This document shows, piece by piece, positions 1-5,789 of a stretch of 7,909 nt of DNA. Both the position numbers and the translations under genes were made by a program. The number at the start of each line of letters is the position of its first letter. Positions within the stretch are counted from its first letter, which is position 1. The stretch spans positions 40,582 through 48,490 of the forward strand of contig NVXO02000004.1 in NCBI GenBank assembly GCA_002733945.2. Direction: 5' to 3'. This DNA comes from Sulfurimonas sp. GTDB taxonomy: Bacteria > Campylobacterota > Campylobacteria > Campylobacterales > Sulfurimonadaceae. The notes under the pieces were generated by a model. It saw only the letters and a list, made by a program, of their open reading frames with translations, searched no databases and was not told the DNA's origin.

Positions 1-638
1 TCTGGATCTTGACGAAGAGCATATTTAAGTGCTGCTGCAAATGATGCAGTACTATTGCCAACATCACGTTGAGAAAATAGTGACTTAATATTTTTATGCA
101 CAAACTCAACAGGGTCCTCAATAGTGATAATATGACAACGTTCTGTCATATTTATCTCATGAAGCATTGAAGCTAGTGTAGTTGATTTACCAGAACCTGT
201 TGGTCCTGTAACTAAGATAAGACCTTTTTCTTTTTTGATAAGCTCTTTAAATATAGGAGGATTTCCATATTCATCAAGTGTTGGTATTTCGATAGGAATC
301 ATACGAAATGCACAGGCTATACCGTGAATAGTCCTGTAGTAGTTCGCACGAAAACGCCCAATGCCTTCAAGCTCAAAAGAGAAATCTAATTCATTGTGTT
401 CTTCAAACTCTTTCTTCTGTTTATCCTCAATAAGAGCATAAGCCATTGTTTCAACATCCTTAGCATTTAAAACAGGAAGATTTAATGCACGAAGCTCTTT
501 ATCTATACGAATTTGTGGTTCACTTCCAACTACAAGGTGTAAGTCTGATGACTTAAATGCCAAAACTGACTTTAATAATTTTTTTATATCTAGTCTTTTT
601 GTTTCAGAAGCTACTTGCTCCTCAATCTCATCACTCAT
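1..638 (-). CDS. pilT: Type IV pilus retraction ATPase PilT (N-terminal 212 residues, cut by window edge)
   Basis: PilT is the cytoplasmic hexameric ATPase that depolymerises type IV pili for twitching motility and DNA uptake. Read on the minus strand from the ATG at 638, the visible part has the short PAS-like N-domain typical of PilT (SSDLHLVVG at about residues 30-38, PQIRID at 41-46). It also has the Walker A loop GPTGSGKST (145-153), the Asp box ITIEDPVEF (171-179) and ALRQDP at 207-212, where the Walker B region should begin just past the edge. An AAGGAG ribosome binding site lies 6 nt upstream of the start. The ATG overlaps the stop of the upstream ArsC-family gene in an ATGA, so translation is probably coupled. 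The short N-domain argues against PilB; PilU is the main alternative and cannot be excluded without the C-terminus. No defect is visible. Confidence 0.93.
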   Translation of the reverse strand, partial: MSDEIEEQVASETKRLDIKKLLKSVLAFKSSDLHLVVGSEPQIRIDKELRALNLPVLNAKDVETMAYALIEDKQKKEFEEHNELDFSFELEGIGRFRANYYRTIHGIACAFRMIPIEIPTLDEYGNPPIFKELIKKEKGLILVTGPTGSGKSTTLASMLHEINMTERCHIITIEDPVEFVHKNIKSLFSQRDVGNSTASFAAALKYALRQDP

Positions 639-976
639 AAAAAACTCCTTTGATAGTTTTCTTGATTAAAGCCTATGATGAGTTTATCATCATATTCAAC
701 AACAGGACGTTTTATGAGTAAGTTTTCTTTACATAACCATTTTTCCTGATCTTTTTCGTTAAGGTTTAATTCTTTGAGTTTTAGATTTCTAAAAGTAGTG
801 CTACGTGCATTAAAAAGTGTTTTTATTTCTGTCTTTTCTAACCAAGAAGATATTTTCTCGCAGGGAAGGTCTTGTGTTTTAAAATCAAAAAGTATATATT
901 CTAAATTATTGTTTTTAAAAAACTTGACTGCTTTTTTGACACTGTCACAGTTCTTAATTCCATAGACTTGTATCAT
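635..976 (-). CDS. ArsC/Spx/YffB-family thioredoxin-fold protein
   Basis: This is a 113-residue protein of the arsenate reductase-like (ArsC/Spx/YffB) family, a small cytoplasmic thioredoxin fold with an inserted helical domain. The N-terminus YGIKNCDSVKKA carries the single catalytic-type cysteine Cys10 followed by D-S, close to the YffB pattern and unlike the CxxC of Spx regulators. The NARSTTFR segment (57-63, with Arg58 and Arg63) and the Arg-Pro pair at 90-91 in LIKRPVV match family landmarks; that arginine is an oxyanion-binding position in ArsC. Its length is usual for the family. It starts 6 nt after the gatC stop and overlaps pilT by 4 nt, so it is the middle gene of an operon. Nothing nearby concerns arsenic, so true arsenate reduction is doubtful; a thiol-reductase role is inferred only from the fold. 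Confidence 0.88.
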   Translation of the reverse strand: MIQVYGIKNCDSVKKAVKFFKNNNLEYILFDFKTQDLPCEKISSWLEKTEIKTLFNARSTTFRNLKLKELNLNEKDQEKWLCKENLLIKRPVVEYDDKLIIGFNQENYQRSFL

Positions 977-982
977 TATCTA

Positions 983-1273
983 TTACTCTATGATTTTTGG
1001 AACGATAAAAAAGTTATCAGTAGAGTTAGGAGCATGACTTAAAATATCTTCACTTACTACTTGACTTGATACCACAGTGTCTTCACGAAGTCCTGTGCTT
1101 TTATCACTCATAGCAAAGTTGTCATCAACACCATCTGTATTTAAATTACTGAGGTTATCAACAAAACTTACTATTTCTGAGAGTTGTCCGATAATTTCTT
1201 CTCGTTTGTCATCACTTACTTTTAAAAAAGATAATTTTTCTAATCTTAATAATAGTGCATCATCTACTTGCAT
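983..1273 (-). CDS. gatC: Asp/Glu-tRNA amidotransferase subunit GatC
   Basis: GatC is the small stabilising subunit of the GatCAB amidotransferase, which converts Glu-tRNA(Gln), and in many bacteria Asp-tRNA(Asn), to the correctly charged amide forms. From the ATG at 1273 the product is 96 residues, the usual GatC length. It has the N-terminal helix pattern LLLRLEKLSFLKVSDD and a helix around IIGQLSEIVSFVDNL. It also has the LRED motif and the C-terminal signature APNSTDNFFIVPKIIE that wraps around GatA. A start at 1333 would add 20 residues that do not look like GatC and would cross the divergent promoter region. I therefore chose 1273, which has an AGGAA site about 6 nt upstream. gatA and gatB are not in the window, as is common when gatC is unlinked. 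It is the first gene of the minus-strand operon with the ArsC-family gene and pilT. Confidence 0.93.
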   Translation of the reverse strand: MQVDDALLLRLEKLSFLKVSDDKREEIIGQLSEIVSFVDNLSNLNTDGVDDNFAMSDKSTGLREDTVVSSQVVSEDILSHAPNSTDNFFIVPKIIE

Positions 1274-1302
1274 TAAAATTCCTATGTTTATATTTGTAGT
1301 TG

Positions 1303-1325
1303 ATTTTATCATAGTTTGATAAAAT
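1303..1325. promoter_or_regulatory. Perfect 9-bp inverted repeat in the divergent promoter region, possible operator
   Basis: The half sites ATTTTATCA (1303-1311) and TGATAAAAT (1317-1325) are exact reverse complements separated by 5 nt. The repeat lies between the divergent gatC and YfgM-like genes and covers the candidate -10 of gatC. I do not recognise the motif as a known regulator box. A dyad in A/T-rich DNA can arise by chance, so its role as an operator is inference. Confidence 0.35.
1308..1313 (-). promoter_or_regulatory. Putative -10 element of the gatC-pilT operon
   Basis: On the minus strand TATGAT lies about 35 nt before the gatC ATG, placing a start site near 1300 and giving a leader of about 27 nt. 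No good -35 is visible, which is usual in Campylobacterota. The element sits inside a perfect inverted repeat (1303-1325). Confidence 0.35.
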
Positions 1326-1340
1326 ATTAACAATTAATGC

Positions 1341-1346
1341 GATAAT
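1341..1346 (+). promoter_or_regulatory. Putative extended -10 promoter of the YfgM-like operon
   Basis: GATAAT is preceded by TGC, giving an extended -10 (TGCGATAAT) about 31 nt before the TTG start at 1378. A second candidate, TATAAA at 1349-1354, is closer to the gene. There is no clear -35. The predicted start site is near 1353, leaving a short leader that contains the ATAAGG ribosome binding site. Confidence 0.4.
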
Positions 1347-1377
1347 ATTATAAACTTTTTATATATAAGGATATTTT

Positions 1378-1974
1378 TTGAGCTTAAAGACTGACATAGA
1401 GATGGTAAAAGATGAGTTAACTTCTGAAGAGAAGTTTTTTGAAAAAGCAGTAGTAACAGAGAAGTTTGTAAAAAAATACAAGAACCTTATAATTGGCGGC
1501 GTAGTAGCCATTGTCCTCTTTATTGCAGGAAATGTTGCATATACGATAAATAAACAAAATACTATTGACTCTGCAAACGCTGTACTGGCAGAACTACAAA
1601 TAAACTCGGATAATAAAGCTACACTTGCAAGACTAGAGTCTTTAAGCCCAACATTGAGTGATGTTTGGTTATATTCTAAAGCTCTTGTAAACAAAGACAT
1701 GGCCACGTTAGAAGAACTTAAAAATTCTAAAGCACTACTTATTGCTGATTTAGCTTCATATGAGACGGCACAAAATACTAAAGATATACAAAAGCTTGAG
1801 GCATATGCAAATAAACAAGATGCGATATATGCAGACTTGGCAAGAGTGCAAAATGCAGTAATTTTAATGAACGAGAAAAAAATAGATGAAGCACATGAGA
1901 TTTTAAGTATGATTAATATTGATTCATCACTTTCACAAGTCGCACATGCGTTAATGCATTACGGAGTAAAGTAA
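1378..1974 (+). CDS. YfgM-like inner-membrane protein with TPR-like periplasmic domain
   Basis: This 198-residue protein has a charged cytoplasmic N-terminus (1-36), one transmembrane helix at about 37-57 (LIIGGVVAIVLFIAGNVAYTI) and an alanine-rich helical C-terminal part. That layout matches the YfgM/TPR_21-like family, whose E. coli member is an inner-membrane partner of periplasmic chaperones and SecYEG. Helical pairs around LARLESLSPTL, YADLARVQNAVIL and IDEAHEILSMI look like tetratricopeptide repeats. The start is TTG at 1378 with AAGG 7 nt upstream. An ATG at 1402 would remove only eight residues and has no better site. It is the first gene of a plus-strand operon, 3 nt before the lipoprotein gene in the same frame. 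Function by family resemblance and neighbourhood only; the sequence similarity to E. coli YfgM is not obvious by eye. Confidence 0.62.
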   Translation: MSLKTDIEMVKDELTSEEKFFEKAVVTEKFVKKYKNLIIGGVVAIVLFIAGNVAYTINKQNTIDSANAVLAELQINSDNKATLARLESLSPTLSDVWLYSKALVNKDMATLEELKNSKALLIADLASYETAQNTKDIQKLEAYANKQDAIYADLARVQNAVILMNEKKIDEAHEILSMINIDSSLSQVAHALMHYGVK

Positions 1975-1977
1975 ATT

Positions 1978-2982
1978 TTGAGAACTAATTTGAGTAAATA
2001 TGCACTAGTAAGTGCAATCTTTATTATTTTGTTTTCTGCTTGTAGTTCTAAGGAAGTATATAAGCCAATGAAGCTAAGCAGCGATTGGGAAGCATATGAG
2101 GAATCTAAGCATACAATAATAGATACCGCATCAAATGTAGCTCTTTTAGCAGATAGAACAGTACTTACTCATACTGGTTTAGTAAATGTAGAGATTAATG
2201 AAGATGACAGACTTATATCTGAGAGTGATGGTTGGATTATAAGTGCATCAGTAGATGGAAACTTGAGTTTAATCTCTCAAAATGATGTAAGTGTGGTCAA
2301 GCATTTCAACCTAAATAAAAGTGTTGCTGGTGCTTCGGTATCGGGTAATGACTTAGCTATAACCTTTGCAGATAATGAAATTGCTTTATACGATATGGAG
2401 ACAAAAAATATACTTTTTAAAGAGCAGGGAACTAAGTTTTTAGCTACAGATTCTCGAATTGTAAATCCTTTTTTTATGAGAGGTTTAGTACTCTTTCCCA
2501 CACTTGATGGAAAAGTAATTTTTGTAAATAATGCGAAGAAGAAGAGACTTCGTACCGTTATAGTCTCTTCTGAAGACAATTTTAACAATGTTATAGCCTT
2601 TGAACTAGTAGAAAATAAAATTATTGCAGCGACATCGTATAAGATACTTTCAATGGCAAAAAAAGAGGTTCGTGTTAAATACGAAATTCGAAATATTATT
2701 TATGATGAAGATAAAATATTTATTGCTACAAAACAGGGCGAGGTTATTTCTTTGACACCTGACCTACAAGTAGAATCAAAGGTGAAATTTCCATTTGCAC
2801 ACTTTTATGCGATGGTAAGTAATGGTGATAAACTCTATGTATTAGAAAAAGAAGGGTATCTTATCGTTTTAGATAAAAAAAGCTTTGATTACACTGTGCA
2901 TGAGGTGGATTTTGATGATGGATTTGTATTTACCTCTAAAAAGTCTTTTTTTGTAAATGATAAAAAAATTCTTACAGAGTAA
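1978..2982 (+). CDS. Beta-propeller-like lipoprotein, BamB-like
   Basis: This 334-residue protein has an N-terminal lipoprotein signal: lysine at 7, a hydrophobic stretch, then FSAC with the lipidated Cys22 and Ser at +2, which fits outer-membrane sorting under the E. coli rule. Phe at -3 is a slightly poor lipobox residue. The mature part repeats a strand-turn-strand pattern with DG or QG turns: SVDGNLSLIS (91-100), FADNEIALYDMETKN (130-144), PTLDGKVIFVNN (174-185), TKQGEVISL (251-259) and EKEGYLIVLDKK (290-301). This is typical of PQQ/WD-like propeller blades. BamB, an accessory lipoprotein of the BAM outer-membrane assembly complex, has this build and also follows a YfgM-type gene in E. 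coli. The start is TTG at 1978 with GGAG 11 nt upstream; TTG at 1990 is an alternative. It overlaps the recombinase gene by 1 nt. The fold is fairly sure; the BamB role is inferred. Confidence 0.66.
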   Translation: MRTNLSKYALVSAIFIILFSACSSKEVYKPMKLSSDWEAYEESKHTIIDTASNVALLADRTVLTHTGLVNVEINEDDRLISESDGWIISASVDGNLSLISQNDVSVVKHFNLNKSVAGASVSGNDLAITFADNEIALYDMETKNILFKEQGTKFLATDSRIVNPFFMRGLVLFPTLDGKVIFVNNAKKKRLRTVIVSSEDNFNNVIAFELVENKIIAATSYKILSMAKKEVRVKYEIRNIIYDEDKIFIATKQGEVISLTPDLQVESKVKFPFAHFYAMVSNGDKLYVLEKEGYLIVLDKKSFDYTVHEVDFDDGFVFTSKKSFFVNDKKILTE

Positions 2983-3809
2983 TGTCTAACGAGCTTGAAG
3001 CATTTTTAGAGTACATTAGTGTAACTCGTGCTTTGTCAAGAAAGAGTGTTGAAGCTTATAAAAGTGACTTATTAAAAATAGAAATGCAGACAGGTTCAAA
3101 ACTTCTCTCACTCAACTCAGAGAAACTTTTAACTTCTCTATCTGAGTACTCGAATAAACGTACCCTCAATAGAAAACTTTCCTCAGTAAATGCTTTTTTT
3201 GATTTTTGCCATAAACAACATTTTAGTGAAAAAAATAATAAGTTTAAATTTGCAAAAATTCCTAAACTTCTACCAAAGTTTCTCTCTTATAAAGAAGTTA
3301 AATTAGGTCTTTCTTTAATAGACAGAAGTACATGGATAGGAGCAAGGGACTATGCTTTAATACTTTTTTTATATGCAAGTGGAGCGAGGATTAGTGAGTG
3401 TTTATCACTAAGGGAAGAAGATATAGAAGGTGAATGGTTACATATTCTCCATGCAAAAGGGGAAAAAGAACGTATAGTGCCTTTGGCAAAAGTGGCTATA
3501 AAAGCGATACAAGTTTATAAGTCTATGATCCCCTTTGAGAGTGAACTTATCTGGTTAAATTATCAAAAAAGTGGACTTAGTCGTATAAGTGCTTATAAAG
3601 TCACACAAAAGTATCTGGGTGTTTCACCACATATACTCCGTCACTCTTATGCAACATCACTCATAACAGGTGGAGCTGACTTGAGAGTTGTTCAAGAGTT
3701 ACTTGGTCACTCCTCTTTACTTTCTACTCAGATTTATACGCACATACAAAAACAAAACCTTAAAGAGACACTTGAAGTGTATCACCCGATGTCTCATATT
3801 AAAAAATAA
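2982..3809 (+). CDS. Xer-type tyrosine recombinase (XerC/XerD/XerH-like)
   Basis: This is a complete 275-residue tyrosine recombinase. An N-terminal SAM-like core-binding domain (about 1-85, with ALSRKSVEAYKSDL and TLNRKLSSVNAFFDF) precedes the catalytic domain. All six active-site positions are present: Arg136 in SGARISE, Lys159 in HAKGEKER, His217 and Arg220 in HILRHSYAT, His243 in LLGHSS and the nucleophile Tyr252 in IYTH. Campylobacterota usually resolve chromosome dimers at dif with a single Xer enzyme, and this could be it, although Helicobacter and Campylobacter XerH are longer (roughly 350-360 residues). The length here is nearer to XerC/XerD. Its ATG shares one base with the lipoprotein stop (TAATG), so it is translationally coupled. 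No integron, phage gene or attachment site is visible beside it, so a housekeeping role is more likely than a mobile one. Confidence 0.9.
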   Translation: MSNELEAFLEYISVTRALSRKSVEAYKSDLLKIEMQTGSKLLSLNSEKLLTSLSEYSNKRTLNRKLSSVNAFFDFCHKQHFSEKNNKFKFAKIPKLLPKFLSYKEVKLGLSLIDRSTWIGARDYALILFLYASGARISECLSLREEDIEGEWLHILHAKGEKERIVPLAKVAIKAIQVYKSMIPFESELIWLNYQKSGLSRISAYKVTQKYLGVSPHILRHSYATSLITGGADLRVVQELLGHSSLLSTQIYTHIQKQNLKETLEVYHPMSHIKK

Positions 3810-3821
3810 TATTAAATTTAA

Positions 3822-4488
3822 TTAAAGAGTATCGGGATAAAATTATTGTATGTTGAAGACAATGTACAAGCTCGAAGACCTACTTTAGCTGTATTATCTG
3901 AATTTTTTACAAATAAGCATATCGTAATTTCAAACTTAATAGCAGCTATCATTATTGTGTATATAGCAGTTTTAAAAGTATATATGAGAATTCTGCTGAT
4001 GCAGGAATAAATTTTCAAGAACAATTAAACAAACTTGATAAAGAGATAGCCCTAGAAGTCTCTCAAAATATTGCGAATTATACACAACATCTGAGTGCTA
4101 CTATTGATGACTTTAGTGATTTCTTTAAACAAGATAAAGAGAAAGAAGCAACTAACTTTACCTATCTTAGTTAATAGTGTTTTTAGTATTATTCGCTTTA
4201 CACTAGAAAACAACAACATTAAAGTGATAGAAGAACTCAAGTGTAAAGATAGTTTTATGGTATATTCTAACGAACTTAAGCAAGTTATCATTAACTTGGT
4301 GACAAATGCACAAGATGTAAGGGATAAAATATTTCACCCATACTTTTCAATAAAACTAAAAAAATAGAACAAAATTAGGACTTTATATGAGTAAAACAAT
4401 AGTAGAAGAATACTGTAGAGGAAGTCTTAGTTGTTATAATACTCAAGATACAAAGTGTTTTAAAATGGAGTTGCCGCATGCACAGTAG
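3822..4488 (+). pseudogene. Decayed receiver/histidine-kinase gene (multiple frameshifts and internal deletions)
   Basis: Pieces of one two-component protein can be read in order in three frames. Frame starting at 3822: KLLYVEDNVQARR then TLAVLSEFF (about 3840-3908), the start of a receiver domain. Frame starting at 3992: DKEIALEVSQNIANY then HLSATIDDFSDFF (to about 4160, stop at 4172), the second half of a histidine-kinase DHp domain. Back in the first frame (4158-4364): ILVNSVFSIIRFTLENN, the N box NELKQVIINLVTNAQDV, and directly after it the F box DKIFHPYFS. Third frame (4363-4485): LGLYMSKTIVEEYCRG and CFKMELP, the end of the G2 box, with stop at 4486. The phospho-acceptor H box and the D/G1 box are missing, and G2 glycines appear as Arg and Lys. 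No start codon or intact frame links the pieces. The stretch from 3909 to 3991 matches nothing I recognise; one frame there encodes a hydrophobic run (NLIAAIIIVYIAVL). Confidence 0.85.
4467..4470 (+). promoter_or_regulatory. Ribosome binding site of the HD-domain gene, inside the dead kinase
   Basis: GGAG lies 7 nt before the ATG at 4478. It is formed by the codons of the kinase remnant's C-terminal MEL. It supports 4478 as the start of the HD gene. Confidence 0.55.
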
Positions 4489-4963
4489 TAGTAATATATA
4501 TAATAAAATCTGGAGTAAGGCTTTTTTGTCTTCTTTATTTATTATACAAAATAAATGGCATCAGCATGCTGTTCTAGTTCACACACTTAGAGTAACTTAC
4601 TACTGTATCAAAGCAAGAGCGTTTAGAATGGTTAGTGCTGGATTATTACATGATGTTGGTAAACCTTTTACAGCTTTTAAAAAAGATATCGAGGACGATG
4701 AATTTGGTGAGTGGAGCTTTACGGACCATGAAGAGAGAAGTTATCAGATAATAAAAAGCTGGCCTTTTATAAGTGAATACACAAAACACTTAGTACGGTA
4801 TCATTATCTTATACGTGATATAAAAAAGTCTAAAAAAGAAAATCCAGAGCGATATGCTCAAAAAAGTGCAATATGGGAAACCCTAGATGAGAAAATGCAT
4901 GAAGACTTACATAGGTTTTTATCATATGATGATGCAGGCAAGGGAGAGAAAAGACGTCAATAA
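4478..4963 (+). CDS. HD-domain protein (predicted metal-dependent phosphohydrolase)
   Basis: This 161-residue cytoplasmic protein carries the HD phosphohydrolase pattern: HQHAVLVHTLRVT (His30 and His35), the HD pair His58-Asp59 in AGLLHDVGKP, His84 in FTDHEERSYQII, His109 in VRYHY and an acidic pair at 151-152 in LSYDDAGKG. These residues bind two divalent metals in family members that hydrolyse nucleotides or phosphomonoesters; the substrate cannot be read from the sequence. The frame is intact and no conserved residue seems lost. The ATG at 4478 has GGAG 7 nt upstream and lies 8 bases before the stop of the decayed histidine kinase. It was therefore probably the downstream partner of that kinase and has outlived it. 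The next gene has its own promoter. I see no clear promoter directly in front of this one, so its present expression is uncertain. Confidence 0.8.
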   Translation: MHSSSNIYNKIWSKAFLSSLFIIQNKWHQHAVLVHTLRVTYYCIKARAFRMVSAGLLHDVGKPFTAFKKDIEDDEFGEWSFTDHEERSYQIIKSWPFISEYTKHLVRYHYLIRDIKKSKKENPERYAQKSAIWETLDEKMHEDLHRFLSYDDAGKGEKRRQ

Positions 4964-4996
4964 AGAATACTTAATACTAATGTAACACAATTTCTA

Positions 4997-5002
4997 TATA
5001 AT
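4997..5002 (+). promoter_or_regulatory. -10 element of the TauE/SafE-like gene
   Basis: A consensus TATAAT lies 32 nt before the ATG at 5035 in an A/T-rich spacer, with no good -35. The start site should fall near 5009, giving a leader of about 26 nt that contains the AAAGG site at 5024-5028, 6 nt before the ATG. Confidence 0.6.
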
Positions 5003-5034
5003 AAGAAAAATTTAATAAATACTAAAGGCACACA

Positions 5035-5742
5035 ATGGAAACAATAAATATTTTAACTATCATTAGTATTGCATTTTTAGGCTCTTTTGGACACTGTATA
5101 GGTATGTGCGGTGGTATCGTTTTTGCATATTCGAGTATAAAGATACAACCACAAAGCTCTAAAGTGTCTAAAACAATTGCACATCTTCTTTACTCTTTTG
5201 GACGTGTCTTTACATACTCACTACTTGGTGCTGTTTTTGGTAGTTTAGGAAAAGTAGTTCGTTTTTCTGACTTTTCGAATGGTGTTTTACTGATAGTTGC
5301 TGGTACTGCTATGGTTTTAGCAGGGCTATCTCTTATGGGGAAACTAAAATTTTTAACGCTCATAGAACACTCTTTTTCAAGTTCTACTTTGTATAAAAGA
5401 ACTTTCAAAAAAATCCTTAGTTCAAAATCTAATAGTAGCTTTTTTCTGCTTGGTATGCTAAATGGTTTACTCCCTTGTGGTTTTGTATACTTTTTTGCTA
5501 TTACAGCAGCGAGTACAGCAGACCCACTTTATGGTGCTTTGGTTATGGCTATCTTCGGCTTAAGTACAATTCCTGCTATGTTTAGTCTAGGTTTCTTAGC
5601 TTCCCTTGCACAAGCTACAAGTTTTAGAAACATGATGATGAGTCTCTCTTCAATAGTAGTTATTTTATATGGTGTTTTTACAGTTTATCATGGTTATGGT
5701 TTTATAACTACCCCAGCTGAAGTTATGCAACACTGTCACTAA
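5035..5742 (+). CDS. Six-TM sulfite exporter TauE/SafE-family (DsbD_2/UreH-like) membrane protein
   Basis: This 235-residue integral membrane protein has about six hydrophobic segments (near residues 5-30, 57-75, 84-103, 135-158, 165-190 and 203-223). Two motifs mark the DsbD_2/UreH-like branch often labelled TauE/SafE: GHCIGMCGG (19-27, with His20, Cys21, Met24 and Cys25) in the first helix and LLPCGFVY (145-152, with Cys148) in the fourth. The C-terminus ends in QHCH, adding possible metal ligands. Related proteins in many proteobacteria lie near cbb3 oxidase assembly and copper-handling genes, so a metal or thiol transfer role is plausible. Sulfite export itself is not shown by anything here. 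It has its own promoter and a clear ribosome binding site. The next gene is also separately promoted, so this is likely monocistronic. The family is confident; the substrate is unknown. Confidence 0.85.
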   Translation: METINILTIISIAFLGSFGHCIGMCGGIVFAYSSIKIQPQSSKVSKTIAHLLYSFGRVFTYSLLGAVFGSLGKVVRFSDFSNGVLLIVAGTAMVLAGLSLMGKLKFLTLIEHSFSSSTLYKRTFKKILSSKSNSSFFLLGMLNGLLPCGFVYFFAITAASTADPLYGALVMAIFGLSTIPAMFSLGFLASLAQATSFRNMMMSLSSIVVILYGVFTVYHGYGFITTPAEVMQHCH

Positions 5743-5758
5743 TAGATATTTATTTTGC

Positions 5759-5764
5759 TATAAT
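5759..5764 (+). promoter_or_regulatory. Extended -10 promoter of the HDOD gene
   Basis: TATAAT is preceded by TGC, making an extended -10 (TGCTATAAT) 25 nt before the ATG at 5790. A GAAGG ribosome binding site (5776-5780) lies 9 nt before that start. The spacing implies a leader of about 19 nt. No -35 is evident. Confidence 0.6.
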
Positions 5765-5789
5765 AAATTAAAAATGAAGGTGCATATTT

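Noticed and set aside
1274..1333. Longer GatC starting at 1333
   Set aside because: The extra 20 residues do not resemble GatC, and the start would put the likely promoter and inverted repeat inside the gene.
2982..3809. The tyrosine recombinase as an integron or phage integrase marking an integrated element
   Set aside because: It is coupled in an operon with a lipoprotein gene, resembles short Xer enzymes, and no attachment site, tRNA or phage gene is nearby.
3811..3822. Palindrome ATTAAATTTAAT just after the recombinase gene as a possible dif-like or terminator site
   Set aside because: It is made only of A and T, lacks the two-arm organisation of a Xer site and has no T-tract, so it is ordinary spacer.
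3909..4010. Hydrophobic stretch NLIAAIIIVYIAVL that might be a transmembrane segment of a sensor
   Set aside because: It follows directly on a receiver-domain start in a decayed region, has no supporting context, and A/T-rich DNA often encodes hydrophobic runs.
4095..4367. A 90-residue frame that could be called a small ATPase-domain protein
   Set aside because: It holds an N box and F box without the intervening D/G1 box, and its first 20 or so residues are an out-of-frame reading of the kinase DHp region. It is part of the pseudogene.
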